Source: an uncultured Lachnospiraceae bacterium
GTDB taxonomy: Bacteria; Bacillota; Clostridia; Lachnospirales; Lachnospiraceae
DNA length: 49,574 nucleotides
Direction: 5' to 3'
NCBI GenBank assembly: GCA_910588285.1
Contig: CAJUQB010000007.1
Span: 1-49,574 of the forward strand
Within the stretch, counting starts at the first letter, position 1; every line of letters starts with the position of its first letter. Below the pieces are notes generated by a model, which was not told the DNA's origin, did not search any database, and was given only the letters and a program-made list of their open reading frames with translations. The position numbers and the translations under genes are program-made. Below are positions 15,101 through 23,321 of this stretch, one piece after another.

Positions 15101-16390
15101 TTAAAAATTCGCTCTCAAAATCGTTGCACGGACATTCTGGGCGCCGCCAAAGCCTCTTAAGAAGGTGTGCTTGGGCATCTTCTTGATCTGACGCTCCCCG
15201 GCCTCCCCACGCATCTGGACCACTGCTTCAAAGATATCCGCCATACCGGATGCTCCAAAGGCATGGCCATAGGAGGTACGTCCGCCATTGGTGTTCATGG
15301 GCTTGTCGCCGTCATAGGCAAGCCGGCCGTCCAGGGCGTATTTCCAGCCCTCTCCCTTGGGAAGATAGCCGATCTCCTCCGCAGCCAGAAAGGCAGAGGA
15401 ACCGATGAAGTCATTGACATACACCAGATCGATATCATCCGGAGTGAGACCTGTCTGCTCGTATACCTGCCGGGCTGCCTCCGCCGTGGCCTTCTTCTCC
15501 AGATGGGGCACAATGGCATCCAGGGCAGAGCCGGCCGTTGCCAGCACCTCAATGGGCTTGGCGTTGAATTTGTGGGCGATCTCTGTGGGCACCACAATAC
15601 AGCAGGCAGCGCCGTCCGCCACACTGGAATCGCTGGCAGTCCTTAAGTACTGGGTCATCTTGGGGTTGTAGGAAGACTTCATGTACTCCCACACATCGTC
15701 AAAGCCTGCCTCCTTTGCCAGCTCATCATAGGTCGTCCGGCGCATAGCCCGCTCGCAGAGGGCTGCCGCACGGCGGAAATGGTACGCCTGATGATTCAAT
15801 ACATCATCAATCACATCCGCAGACAAGTTGTTTTCCTTAGCATAATAGTTGATCCAGTCGTCATGGTTCATGCCGGGGCCGCCGCCCAGGTATCTGCCGT
15901 AAGCCCGGTCAAAGATGGAATCCAGATCCGGGAACAGCACCTCGCTGGTCAGCGCTACTCTCATATGGTCCGGGGTGTTGCCGTCGGGCATACCACAGCC
16001 CATGTCGCAGCCGCCGGTGAGCACAATGTCATAGGCGCCGCTGGCCACTGCAAATACAGCCTCCTCCAGGGCAATGTAGCCGGTACAGCAGCCCTCGGAA
16101 TGGGAAATGGAGCCCTTGCCCCGCATGCCGCACCAGTCTGCCACCTGGATATTGGGGGTAATACATTTGTTCAGCACATGGGGGTTGGCAGAACCGTGGA
16201 AAAAGTACTGCACATCCCTAGGCTCCACGCCGGCATCCTCCATGGCGTCCAGGGCCGCATAGCCAAAGAGCTCCCCATTGGTCAGGCCCTTGTACTGGGG
16301 ATTCTCGATTACGTTCATAAATGGGGTTGCACCGATGCCTACGATGGAGACACTGCGCATATTCTTCCCAAGCTTTACATTATGTACCAT
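15101..16390 (-). CDS. SCPx-type thiolase-like protein
   Basis: 429-residue thiolase-fold protein of the nondecarboxylating SCP-x subfamily. The nucleophile is most likely C101 or C102 in SEGCCTGYIALEEA; the active-site histidine is in TSYGHAFGASG near 370; the C-terminal block GFGGAQN lacks the third cysteine of classical thiolases, as is common in SCPx and PhlC types. It may make or break a C-C bond on a ketone or acyl substrate. The ribosome site GGAGGAG lies inside the end of the acyl carrier gene, so translation is coupled. Together with DUF35 it resembles PhlC-PhlB, but the KASIII-like PhlA is absent. Confidence 0.83.
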   Translation of the reverse strand: MVHNVKLGKNMRSVSIVGIGATPFMNVIENPQYKGLTNGELFGYAALDAMEDAGVEPRDVQYFFHGSANPHVLNKCITPNIQVADWCGMRGKGSISHSEGCCTGYIALEEAVFAVASGAYDIVLTGGCDMGCGMPDGNTPDHMRVALTSEVLFPDLDSIFDRAYGRYLGGGPGMNHDDWINYYAKENNLSADVIDDVLNHQAYHFRRAAALCERAMRRTTYDELAKEAGFDDVWEYMKSSYNPKMTQYLRTASDSSVADGAACCIVVPTEIAHKFNAKPIEVLATAGSALDAIVPHLEKKATAEAARQVYEQTGLTPDDIDLVYVNDFIGSSAFLAAEEIGYLPKGEGWKYALDGRLAYDGDKPMNTNGGRTSYGHAFGASGMADIFEAVVQMRGEAGERQIKKMPKHTFLRGFGGAQNVRATILRANF

Positions 16391-16391
16391 C

Positions 16392-16631
16392 CTACATCTC
16401 CTCCATCACATAATCAACCAGATCGCCGATGGTGATAAATTTGCCGAATCTTGCCACTGGGATCATCACGTCAAATTCGTTCTCAATATCAGCGCTCATG
16501 GCAACACGCTGCTGGGAAGATACCCCAAGCTCCTCTGCGATGTTGGTGTCCTCCTTGATCCCCGCTGCATCCTTGCGGAATGCCATTGCTGCAAACTCAA
16601 TCATCTTTGCTAACACTTCTTCTCTGGACAT
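16392..16631 (-). CDS. Acyl carrier protein
   Basis: 79-residue acidic helical protein of acyl-carrier type. The likely phosphopantetheine serine is S39 in ELGVSSQQRVAM; the usual D-S-L motif reads S-S-Q here, which is an atypical site and lowers certainty that it is modified. The ATG at 16631 is chosen because AAGGAGGAAATGATT precedes it; the longer reading to 16733 would overlap the promoter. It is the first gene of a three-gene operon with the thiolase and DUF35 protein, so the substrate may be carried on protein instead of CoA (inference). Confidence 0.78.
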   Translation of the reverse strand: MSREEVLAKMIEFAAMAFRKDAAGIKEDTNIAEELGVSSQQRVAMSADIENEFDVMIPVARFGKFITIGDLVDYVMEEM

Positions 16632-16705
16632 AATCATTTCCTCCTTCATTGCACTTTCATTTAAGTTAGAATTCGTTTCACAGGCCCACGGCCCTCTTAT
16701 CTTCC

Positions 16706-16733
16706 ATTTTACGGATTTTGAGATCATCGTCAA
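16706..16733 (-). promoter_or_regulatory. Promoter of the ACP-thiolase-DUF35 operon
   Basis: On the minus strand -35 TTGACG (16728-16733) and -10 TAAAAT (16706-16711) are 16 bases apart. Transcription would start near 16700, about 70 bases before the acyl carrier start. Confidence 0.65.
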
Positions 16734-16764
16734 ACCTGTGATTTCCGCTTATTAGAGGAAATCG

Positions 16765-17539
16765 TTATTGCCTTCTGATTCGCCCCGCAATCTCCGCGAT
16801 CACATCCTGCTCCTCTTCCAGCTCCTCTGCGATGCGTGCTATATCCTTCCCGCATTGCAGCTTCTTCTGCACCTTCTCTTCCAGCAGGCTGGAGCGCCCC
16901 AGCCCAAAGCCTTTGCTGTAACCAGCCTGCTCTCCGTCTTCATATCCCTCATTATAGACTATCCTCTTATATTTCTTCTCGTCAAATTCTGTCAGCAGCA
17001 TATGTAAGACCTCCGTTCTTTGCTTTACCATAATATTTTTTAAAATATCATGCTCAATACAGTAGTCTATCGCAAGCTGAATCGCCTCCTCCCGGTCTTT
17101 TCCCTTACAAATCCATTCATTTACCTCTGAGACAAACTCGCTATATTCCCAAAGCCGGCGACAGCGTTTTACCAGCTCTCCATTATGCCCGCAGTTAATA
17201 TTCAGCACCCGGCAGCGGCATTCCAGACAGCCGCTTCCACGGCCCTCCGCATAGGAATCCGACAAATACAGTTCCACCGTATCTGCCATGGGATCCGTCC
17301 CATTGTAGAAAACCACATACTCCGGCGTAGGGAGGGGGATACGCTTTTCTCCGTAAATGCTATTTACCCCCGCAGTTACCAATCCCTCATACTGCTGGGC
17401 AAAATAGATCAGCCCCCGCAAGGGCATATTGGGGTTCACGGAACAGAAAGCGAAAAAACCTGTCCCTGTATTTCCAATTCAGGCGGATCCGGCTCCACCA
17501 GGTACCACGCATAAACCACTGCGCTTTCTTTCTTGCCAT
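16765..17539 (-). pseudogene. Rpn-family (PD-D/E-XK) nuclease, core deleted and frameshifted
   Basis: The C-terminal 224 residues from 17439 are a recombination-promoting nuclease/putative transposase family protein (NPNMPLRGLIYFAQQYE and onwards, with a G/E-rich tail). Reading further upstream in another frame from an ATG at 17539 with GGAGG before it gives the family's N-terminus, including NWKYRDRFFRFLF. The two parts meet near 17440 one base out of frame, and the 50 or so residues normally between them, which hold the catalytic core, are missing. It is therefore a decayed gene. Rpn genes are common in many copies in Lachnospiraceae and move between loci. Confidence 0.75.
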
Positions 17540-17722
17540 AGACTACCTCCATTATACTTGATTTTTTCCTTGTTCTCAATCAGGAAAAATAAAACCTTAT
17601 AAAAAATCCTACTGTGAATCTCCGGGGATCTCCCGATTAAAATACAGAAAAAAAGAAATCACATAAGATATATATCAATCTAACATGATTTCCCTTTTTT
17701 TACAAGCATAATTTAAAATCTT

Positions 17723-18190
17723 TTAACGATCTTCGTTATACACCTCAAGAATCGCCCCCATATCTGCCCTGCGGTCAATGCAGGTGCAGTCCATCTTCTG
17801 GCCCGGTTCGCCCTTCGCCATCTCTGCATGAACGAATATGGGATGTCCTGCTGCCTTTTCCCGCTCCAGCACCTCCTGCACCTCCCTGCGGCCGTCCTCC
17901 ATCAGCACAGCGATGTGGTGAACGCCGGGCCCGTGCTCCTTCAGATAATCCATGTAGGGACCTTCTCCCACAGGCTCCATCAGCTCCAGCTCAATGTTCA
18001 TGGCATTGCTCATGGCCACCTTCAGGTTGAATTTTCCCGGCTTCTCATTAATCAATAGCTCTCCCAGATCCTCATCCGGACAAGAAAACCGCCACTCACC
18101 GATCCCGTAATCTTCCTGAAAATGCCGGGCAGCCTCCTGGACGTTACGCACCACAAACCCAACCTGACAGATCTTTTTTACTCTTGCCAT
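17723..18190 (-). CDS. VOC-family (glyoxalase-like) protein
   Basis: 155-residue protein with two beta-alpha-beta-beta-beta modules typical of the vicinal oxygen chelate fold, closest in look to methylmalonyl-CoA epimerases. Likely metal positions are ELELMEP, GVHHIAVLM and GAILEVYN; the usual first histidine is a glutamine (CQVGFVV), so metal binding may be altered. The start has AGGAGGAG, which overlaps the stop codon of the preceding Gfo/Idh/MocA gene, so the pair is translated together. It might isomerise or rearrange a keto-sugar or aromatic intermediate made by its neighbour (inference). Confidence 0.8.
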   Translation of the reverse strand: MARVKKICQVGFVVRNVQEAARHFQEDYGIGEWRFSCPDEDLGELLINEKPGKFNLKVAMSNAMNIELELMEPVGEGPYMDYLKEHGPGVHHIAVLMEDGRREVQEVLEREKAAGHPIFVHAEMAKGEPGQKMDCTCIDRRADMGAILEVYNEDR

Positions 18191-18202
18191 TCCTATCTCC
18201 TC

Positions 18203-19300
18203 CTAATCCTCATAGTGTTTTGTGATATATACGGTCTCGCCGGTTTTGGCGGACTCATACACTGCTTCTATAATCTGCACGACCGGAATTCCGTCCTTCC
18301 CCTGTACGAAGGGCTCCCGGTCGTCCCGGATCGCCTCCACCCAGTCCTGCATCTGTGCGTCGCTGGCCTCCATCTCTCCGATGTAGGGCTCGGTGTTAGG
18401 CATAGCCGGGTACTCTGGAGAAAAAGTTACCATCTTATCATTGACAATGGTGTTAATCCGGGCCGCTCCATTATCCCCCTGAAGATCAGCCCCTGCCTTG
18501 GTTCCGCAGATCAGGGAGGAATTGGCAATCCCCAGCATATTGATGGCCCAGGCTGCCTCCAGATAGATCACGGCGCCATTTTCCATAGTAATCAGGGCAA
18601 ATCCGGTATCCTCCACTTGGAATGCAGCCGGATCCCAGGGGCCCCAGGGATTCCCTTTGGTCTCTGTCTTCATCTTGTCAAAGGTCTTGCCCTGTACCGA
18701 AACGGGACGGAAATTGTTCATCATGTACATGGTCAGATCCAGGGAATGGGGCGCTCCATCATACAGGATTCCCCCGCCGTTTTTCTCCTTATCCATGTAA
18801 ACGCCCCAGGTGGGTACCCCACGGCGGCGGGCATCCAAGGCCTTGCCAAAATAGACCTCTCCCATATCCCCCTTATCTACCATGCTGCGGATATACTGCA
18901 CGGAGGTGAAAAATCTTCTCTGATGGCCCAGAGCCAGCTTTAAGCCCTTCTTTTTGGCTGTCTCCACCATCTCGAAGGCATCCTCTGTGGTGGTTGCCAG
19001 TGGTTTCTCGCAGAACACATGCTTGCCATGATTTAGGGCGCACATGGTCATCTCATAGTGCAGGCCATTGGGGGTGCAGACATGCACTGCCTCCACCTGG
19101 GGATCTGCGCAGAGTTCCCGGTAATCTGTGTAGGTCTTAACTCCCGTAAGGCCAAGGCTTCCGATCACCTTCTCCATTACCCCCTGGTCGATATCACAGA
19201 TTGCCACAAGCTCTGCTTCATCTGCCTTTGCCAAATAAGAAATGTGCTTCATTTCTCCAATCCATCCACATCCGATTACACCGCATTTAACCTTTGCCAT
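18203..19300 (-). CDS. Gfo/Idh/MocA sugar dehydrogenase, candidate C-glycoside 3-oxidase (DgpA-like)
   Basis: 365-residue NAD(P)-dependent oxidoreductase. Residues 8-15 form the nucleotide loop GVIGCGWIG; CEKP (K99) is the conserved catalytic lysine region; D181 and H185 in LYDGAPHSLD are the other catalytic positions. In the puerarin system DgpA, of this family and length, oxidises the glucose C3-OH so that the alpha/beta deglycosidase can eliminate the aglycone, and ThuB does the same for trehalose. Here the deglycosidase genes are 6 kb away and a ThuA-like gene is next door, so a 3-keto sugar role is likely. It starts after GAGGAAAAAAGT and heads an operon with the VOC protein. Confidence 0.78.
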   Translation of the reverse strand: MAKVKCGVIGCGWIGEMKHISYLAKADEAELVAICDIDQGVMEKVIGSLGLTGVKTYTDYRELCADPQVEAVHVCTPNGLHYEMTMCALNHGKHVFCEKPLATTTEDAFEMVETAKKKGLKLALGHQRRFFTSVQYIRSMVDKGDMGEVYFGKALDARRRGVPTWGVYMDKEKNGGGILYDGAPHSLDLTMYMMNNFRPVSVQGKTFDKMKTETKGNPWGPWDPAAFQVEDTGFALITMENGAVIYLEAAWAINMLGIANSSLICGTKAGADLQGDNGAARINTIVNDKMVTFSPEYPAMPNTEPYIGEMEASDAQMQDWVEAIRDDREPFVQGKDGIPVVQIIEAVYESAKTGETVYITKHYED

Positions 19301-19383
19301 ACTTTTTTCCTCGCTTTCTGCTCTTATTTGCTATTCTGTTATGGTTCATCCTTTTGCCGGCCGCGCAGCTTTTTCATGTATTT

Positions 19384-19394
19384 AGTATAACATG
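19384..19394 (-). promoter_or_regulatory. Possible extended -10 promoter of the Gfo/VOC operon
   Basis: The minus strand reads TGTTATACT, an extended -10 with TATACT at 19384-19389, about 80 bases before the start codon; no good -35 is seen. The surrounding GAAACTATGCCATGTTATACT-like stretch carries a short ATGGCAT palindrome. The rest of 19301-19600 holds only the terminator at 19486-19516. Confidence 0.35.
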
Positions 19395-19478
19395 GCATAG
19401 TTTCTTTTTGGTCACCTGCATTTGTAACCCTGTGTCAGGTTTCTGTAAATTGTTCCGCAAATTTGGAAATCAGTTCAC

Positions 19479-19516
19479 AAAAATAGCAGAAGGTTTCAGA
19501 AACTGAAACCTTCTGC
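19479..19516 (-). terminator. Bidirectional-looking terminator after the ThuA-like gene
   Basis: A perfect 14-bp stem (19486-19499 with 19503-19516) with a 3-base loop is followed on the minus strand by TATTTTTG and on the plus strand by CTTTCTTTT. It ends the ThuA-like transcript, separating it from the Gfo/VOC operon. Confidence 0.85.
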
Positions 19517-19600
19517 CTTTCTTTTACATTTTACTTTCCAAACTTTCCAATATGAATAAGCCTGGCACAATGAATAAGCCCTGTTTGCCCCTGGTATCTC

Positions 19601-20431
19601 TTAATAATAGGGGAACAGCTTCAACCGGTTATCACCGCTGCGATCCGGCTTCTCCAGAGTAACCTCACCGGATGCCGCCCACTCCACGCCGCGTACCAGC
19701 ATGGTAATAAAATTAAACCGATCCAGGGCCTCCCAGTGTCCGATGGAGGTTACAAATACACGGCCCTCCCCGTACTTGTTGGTCCAGATCACCGGTGTGT
19801 AGGCATTGACCCCCGGCATATTCTCCAGCTTCCCCCCGGGGATCTCCACCGGATGATGGGGAGGCGGGAACCCTGGAATACGGTAATTCTCCACATCATC
19901 ATATATAGAAGCCAGCACATGGATATCTGCCTCCGGATGAACGATCACCTGGGTAAACAGGTCGTCAAATACATTCATCCACTTCTTGTCAACCCCCTTT
20001 GTGATGGGATGTGCCTCATCCATGATCTCCACAAAATGATCGTCCTTGGGACAGCGGCGGCAGCCCTTATCCATGGCGCAATACCCTCCCAGGAGCTTAC
20101 GCCACTCATCCGGCCAGTCTGCGTCCACCCAGACAGAGGAATGATAGAAAATGATTCCCTTGCCCTTGGCCACAAAATCATAGACTGCTGCCTCTGACTG
20201 CTCGCCGAACCTGCGGGCCTTGTCCGTGGGCCAGGTCTTCCCGTCATAGTCAATGAGGATGGCATCGTATGGCTCTAAAAATGCCGGCGTAACATTGCGA
20301 AACTCCTCCACGATGGATACGCGGAAACGTCCTGTGGCCTCCAGCAGCTCCTGAAGGCGCCGGGTAATCAGGCGGCCCTGATGCTCTGCTGTCAGCAGGC
20401 CTGTCACCAGTAACACATTTAATTTTTCCAT
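19601..20431 (-). CDS. ThuA-like (trehalose utilisation family) protein
   Basis: 276-residue protein of the ThuA family, which has a class-I glutamine amidotransferase-like fold. Features are LLVTGLL at the start, LIDYDGKTWP, KGIIFYHSSVW, WTNKYGEGRVFVTSIGHW and a C-terminal KLFPYY. ThuA works beside ThuB, a Gfo/Idh/MocA oxidase, in trehalose catabolism through 3-keto sugars; its exact reaction in that pathway is uncertain to me. The ATG at 20431 is chosen because GGAAGC precedes it; the upstream ATG lacks a site. It sits between the LysR gene and the Gfo gene, matching a ThuAB-like pairing around keto-glycosides. Confidence 0.82.
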   Translation of the reverse strand: MEKLNVLLVTGLLTAEHQGRLITRRLQELLEATGRFRVSIVEEFRNVTPAFLEPYDAILIDYDGKTWPTDKARRFGEQSEAAVYDFVAKGKGIIFYHSSVWVDADWPDEWRKLLGGYCAMDKGCRRCPKDDHFVEIMDEAHPITKGVDKKWMNVFDDLFTQVIVHPEADIHVLASIYDDVENYRIPGFPPPHHPVEIPGGKLENMPGVNAYTPVIWTNKYGEGRVFVTSIGHWEALDRFNFITMLVRGVEWAASGEVTLEKPDRSGDNRLKLFPYY

Positions 20432-20475
20432 AGTGCAGCTTCCTTTCCTTTTCCTGTAAAACAACAGTTTTTTTT

Positions 20476-20504
20476 ATTATACTTTATTTTTGAACTGATT
20501 TCCA
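20476..20504 (-). promoter_or_regulatory. Possible promoter of the ThuA-like gene
   Basis: Minus strand -10 TATAAT (20476-20481) with a weak -35 TGGAAA (20499-20504), spacing 17. It lies 45 bases before the start codon, in the region shared with the divergent LysR gene, which is the usual place for LysR control. Confidence 0.5.
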
Positions 20505-20668
20505 GACCTCGATCTTTGGAAAAGGTAGAATATTTTCCGATAACAGGCTTAAAATGAGTTGTTGTAAACACCCAAAAAACATGGTATCCTATGATTAGTT
20601 CCTGCTCTCACACTGGCGCAGAATTCACCATTAGTTACGCAATGCTGTAGTACTAGGAGGATGACATA

Positions 20669-21574
20669 ATGACCTTAACGCAAATGACCTACTTCGATGC
20701 TGTATGCAAATATAAAAATGTCACAAAGGCGGCAGAGGCCCTGTTTGTATCCAGATCTGCCGTCTCCCGTGCCCTGAAGGAGCTGGAGGCTGAATGGAAT
20801 CTGGTTCTCTTTAAGCGTTCCCGCACCGGTGTGGAGCTCACAGAGGACGGGGAGAAGATCCGGGAAATGTTCAGCGAATTTAACCGGGCCTACAGCACCC
20901 TGAAAAAAAGTATCCTTGATACCAAGCGGACAGCCGGAAGAACAGAGCTTCATATCGGCATCACAACAACCACCGGCAGCCGCTTTTTCCCGGATTTCTT
21001 TCCCGGATTCAAGAAAATCCATCCGGAAATCCGGCTATCTATTCGGGAACATCCCATATATGAATGCATGGAAGCCCTTACTTCCGGTGATTGCGATTTC
21101 TTCATTACCCCTCACATCAATAAAGAGGTGGGGCAGGCCGATTATCTGGAAAAGAAGCTGCTGTATGATTCTGAAATGGTTTTTTGTGTCTCCTCAGACC
21201 ATCCTCTGGCAAAGGATAAGACTATCTCAATCTCCCAATTGAAGGGCATAGACCGGGCTTCCCTGTTGACGCCTCTGACCTTTGACATTATCGGTGAAAC
21301 CTTCCTGGGCTCTCTTCTGGACTGCGATGACGACGATGAAATCATTTTAAAAACCAGCCAGCAGGAGCTGATTCACAAAGCCATTGCCAGTAATTTTGTA
21401 ACTGCCTTCCTGCCCCTGGATATGGTTCAAGGCTGGGAAAACGTATCCTCCATATCCCTGGATCCTGTTTCTCATAATTCCGTGTATATGGTTTGGAATA
21501 AAAATGCCTCCTATTCAGATGCCTGCAGCTTTTTCATCGAATACATCCGCCATTATGATTTTTCAATATTGTAA
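20669..21574 (+). CDS. LysR-family transcriptional regulator
   Basis: 301-residue regulator. Residues 1-60 are the LysR helix-turn-helix (MTYFDAVCKYKNVTKAAEALFVSRSAVSRALKELE region), and residues 90-295 form the periplasmic-binding-like effector domain. The start follows AGGAGGATGACATA. It is divergent from the ThuA-like gene, the classical LysR arrangement, so control of ThuA and the nearby sugar oxidoreductase is the simplest guess. The effector is unknown. Confidence 0.92.
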   Translation: MTLTQMTYFDAVCKYKNVTKAAEALFVSRSAVSRALKELEAEWNLVLFKRSRTGVELTEDGEKIREMFSEFNRAYSTLKKSILDTKRTAGRTELHIGITTTTGSRFFPDFFPGFKKIHPEIRLSIREHPIYECMEALTSGDCDFFITPHINKEVGQADYLEKKLLYDSEMVFCVSSDHPLAKDKTISISQLKGIDRASLLTPLTFDIIGETFLGSLLDCDDDDEIILKTSQQELIHKAIASNFVTAFLPLDMVQGWENVSSISLDPVSHNSVYMVWNKNASYSDACSFFIEYIRHYDFSIL

Positions 21575-21583
21575 ATAAGAAAT

Positions 21584-21634
21584 CTGCCCTTTACGCTTCT
21601 GTATATCATGTATATACAAAAGCATAAAGGGCAG
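21584..21634 (+). terminator. Terminator between the LysR gene and lipoprotein copy 2
   Basis: A long imperfect stem (CTGCCCTTTA at 21584 pairs with TAAAGGGCAG ending at 21634), followed by TTATTTATTT on the plus strand. It lies between convergent genes and probably serves both. Confidence 0.8.
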
Positions 21635-21675
21635 TTATTTATTTGACGCAACAGCCGCCGCAAATTGTGTTTAAA

Positions 21676-23283
21676 CTATTCTGCCAGCCATGCATCCAGC
21701 TGTTTCTGATAGGTCTCTACCACCTTATCTATTCCGGCAGCCTCGAGCGCTTCAATAAACTCATTGTATTTTTCCTCTGTATTTGCTCCGTAAATTCCGG
21801 CAGATAAACCTGGTTTGTATTCATTTACCACATTCTGTACAGCCGTTACTTCAGCAGAAATTTCGAAATTATCAATTGTAAATCCCATATATTTTGATGC
21901 TTTCATCTCTGCATTTTTTGCGGTCTGGTTAGCTCTTAAATCCGGTTCACTTCCCTGCCATGCAACAACATCCATTAAATTTCCCGGGAAACCATTCATA
22001 TGGAATTCTGCTGAATCTGCATCCCCTACATAACCTGCTGTTCCGTCTTCTTTCATTTCCCAGTCTGTTCCTTCCACACCGTACTGTAAGGTTGTATGTG
22101 CCTCGTTTGCACGATACATTTCATTAATGAATTTTACAGCTGCTTCCGGTTCCTGTGCGGTAATCGGAACACAGAATCCAAACATGGTATATGTATTGGT
22201 TGCTAATTTATCCATTACAACCTGTTTTGTAACAACTTCTTTTCCGATTGAGGCATTTAAAATGGTATCCCATCCATATTCAACCTGTTTGATTTCACAA
22301 GAGCCCACACCGTTCTTTAACTGTGTATCAGAAAAATCCTCACTTGTAGATGCATCCTTGTAAATTAAGCCTTTTTCATACCAATCACCGGCACGAAGAA
22401 TGGATTTTTTATAAGATTCATTTGTATAGAAACATTTTACCTGATCGGTTGCTTCATCAATATAAATCTGATAATTCCCGTCTCCGGCAACGTCAACCCA
22501 CTGTGCATCAGCAAATGCATCTTCTCCGTTCAAATAAGGTTGTGGAGATACGACTGTTCCTGCAACATCTGTGTTAACCACTCCCCCATATCCGGCTTCC
22601 TTTACTGCAAGAAGAATTTCTTCCAAGTCGGACCAGCTATCCATTTCCTCGAATTTTTCTAACATATTTGCTGCTTCCAGCGCTTCTTTGATCATGATAA
22701 TCGACTCATGTTTATAGTTGCAGGACTGGCCGCCCACACCATAAATTTTTCCATTTTTGCTTGTGGCTGCAAGACCGGTTTCTCCCAGAACCGCTTTGAT
22801 ATCCTGGCCATAGGTATCTATATATTCTGTAATATCCATCAACTGGCCCTGAGACATGAGAGAGGCGTATCCGGTTACCGGCATCGGTGTAAACATGATT
22901 ACATCCAACGTCTCACCTGCCTGAATCATCATTGGAACCTGGGCCATATAATTTGCCGCATCGTACCATACAATATTGGCCCGCACATGAATTGCATCTT
23001 CTAAATATTCATTCACATGCCCAGCTACACGTTCCTGTACAGCAGAATCCACAGGAGCCAGACAAAGCAACGCCACCTCTATTTCCGTCAGTTCTTCCAT
23101 TTCTCCCGAAGTATTCTCTTCTGCATCTGTGTTCTCTTCTGCATCGTTATTCCCTTTTTTGACAGTTTCCGTGCCTTCCTCTTCTGTTATTTCTTTTGTA
23201 CTTGTTCCACACCCGACAGCCATGGAAACAAGCATGCATCCGCAAAGCAATATGGACAATAGTTGTTTTGTTCTTTTTTTCAT
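21676..23283 (-). CDS. Sugar ABC transporter substrate-binding lipoprotein (DUF3502 type), copy 2
   Basis: About 535-residue lipoprotein with signal peptide and lipobox MAVGC, a long acidic linker rich in EEN repeats, and the DUF3502-like C-terminus (YKPGLSAGIYGANTEEKY). It is a clear paralogue of the protein at 9720-11333. ATG at 23283 is chosen with AAGGGGGAT upstream. It follows dppF by 38 bases with no visible terminator, so it may be a passenger in the dipeptide-type operon although it belongs to a sugar-transporter family. Its DNA looks richer in A+T than its neighbours, which suggests separate acquisition. No matching permease genes are present. Confidence 0.86.
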   Translation of the reverse strand: MKKRTKQLLSILLCGCMLVSMAVGCGTSTKEITEEEGTETVKKGNNDAEENTDAEENTSGEMEELTEIEVALLCLAPVDSAVQERVAGHVNEYLEDAIHVRANIVWYDAANYMAQVPMMIQAGETLDVIMFTPMPVTGYASLMSQGQLMDITEYIDTYGQDIKAVLGETGLAATSKNGKIYGVGGQSCNYKHESIIMIKEALEAANMLEKFEEMDSWSDLEEILLAVKEAGYGGVVNTDVAGTVVSPQPYLNGEDAFADAQWVDVAGDGNYQIYIDEATDQVKCFYTNESYKKSILRAGDWYEKGLIYKDASTSEDFSDTQLKNGVGSCEIKQVEYGWDTILNASIGKEVVTKQVVMDKLATNTYTMFGFCVPITAQEPEAAVKFINEMYRANEAHTTLQYGVEGTDWEMKEDGTAGYVGDADSAEFHMNGFPGNLMDVVAWQGSEPDLRANQTAKNAEMKASKYMGFTIDNFEISAEVTAVQNVVNEYKPGLSAGIYGANTEEKYNEFIEALEAAGIDKVVETYQKQLDAWLAE

Positions 23284-23321
23284 TAAAAATCCCCCTTGTA
23301 TTGTGTATGGTATTTTCCAAA

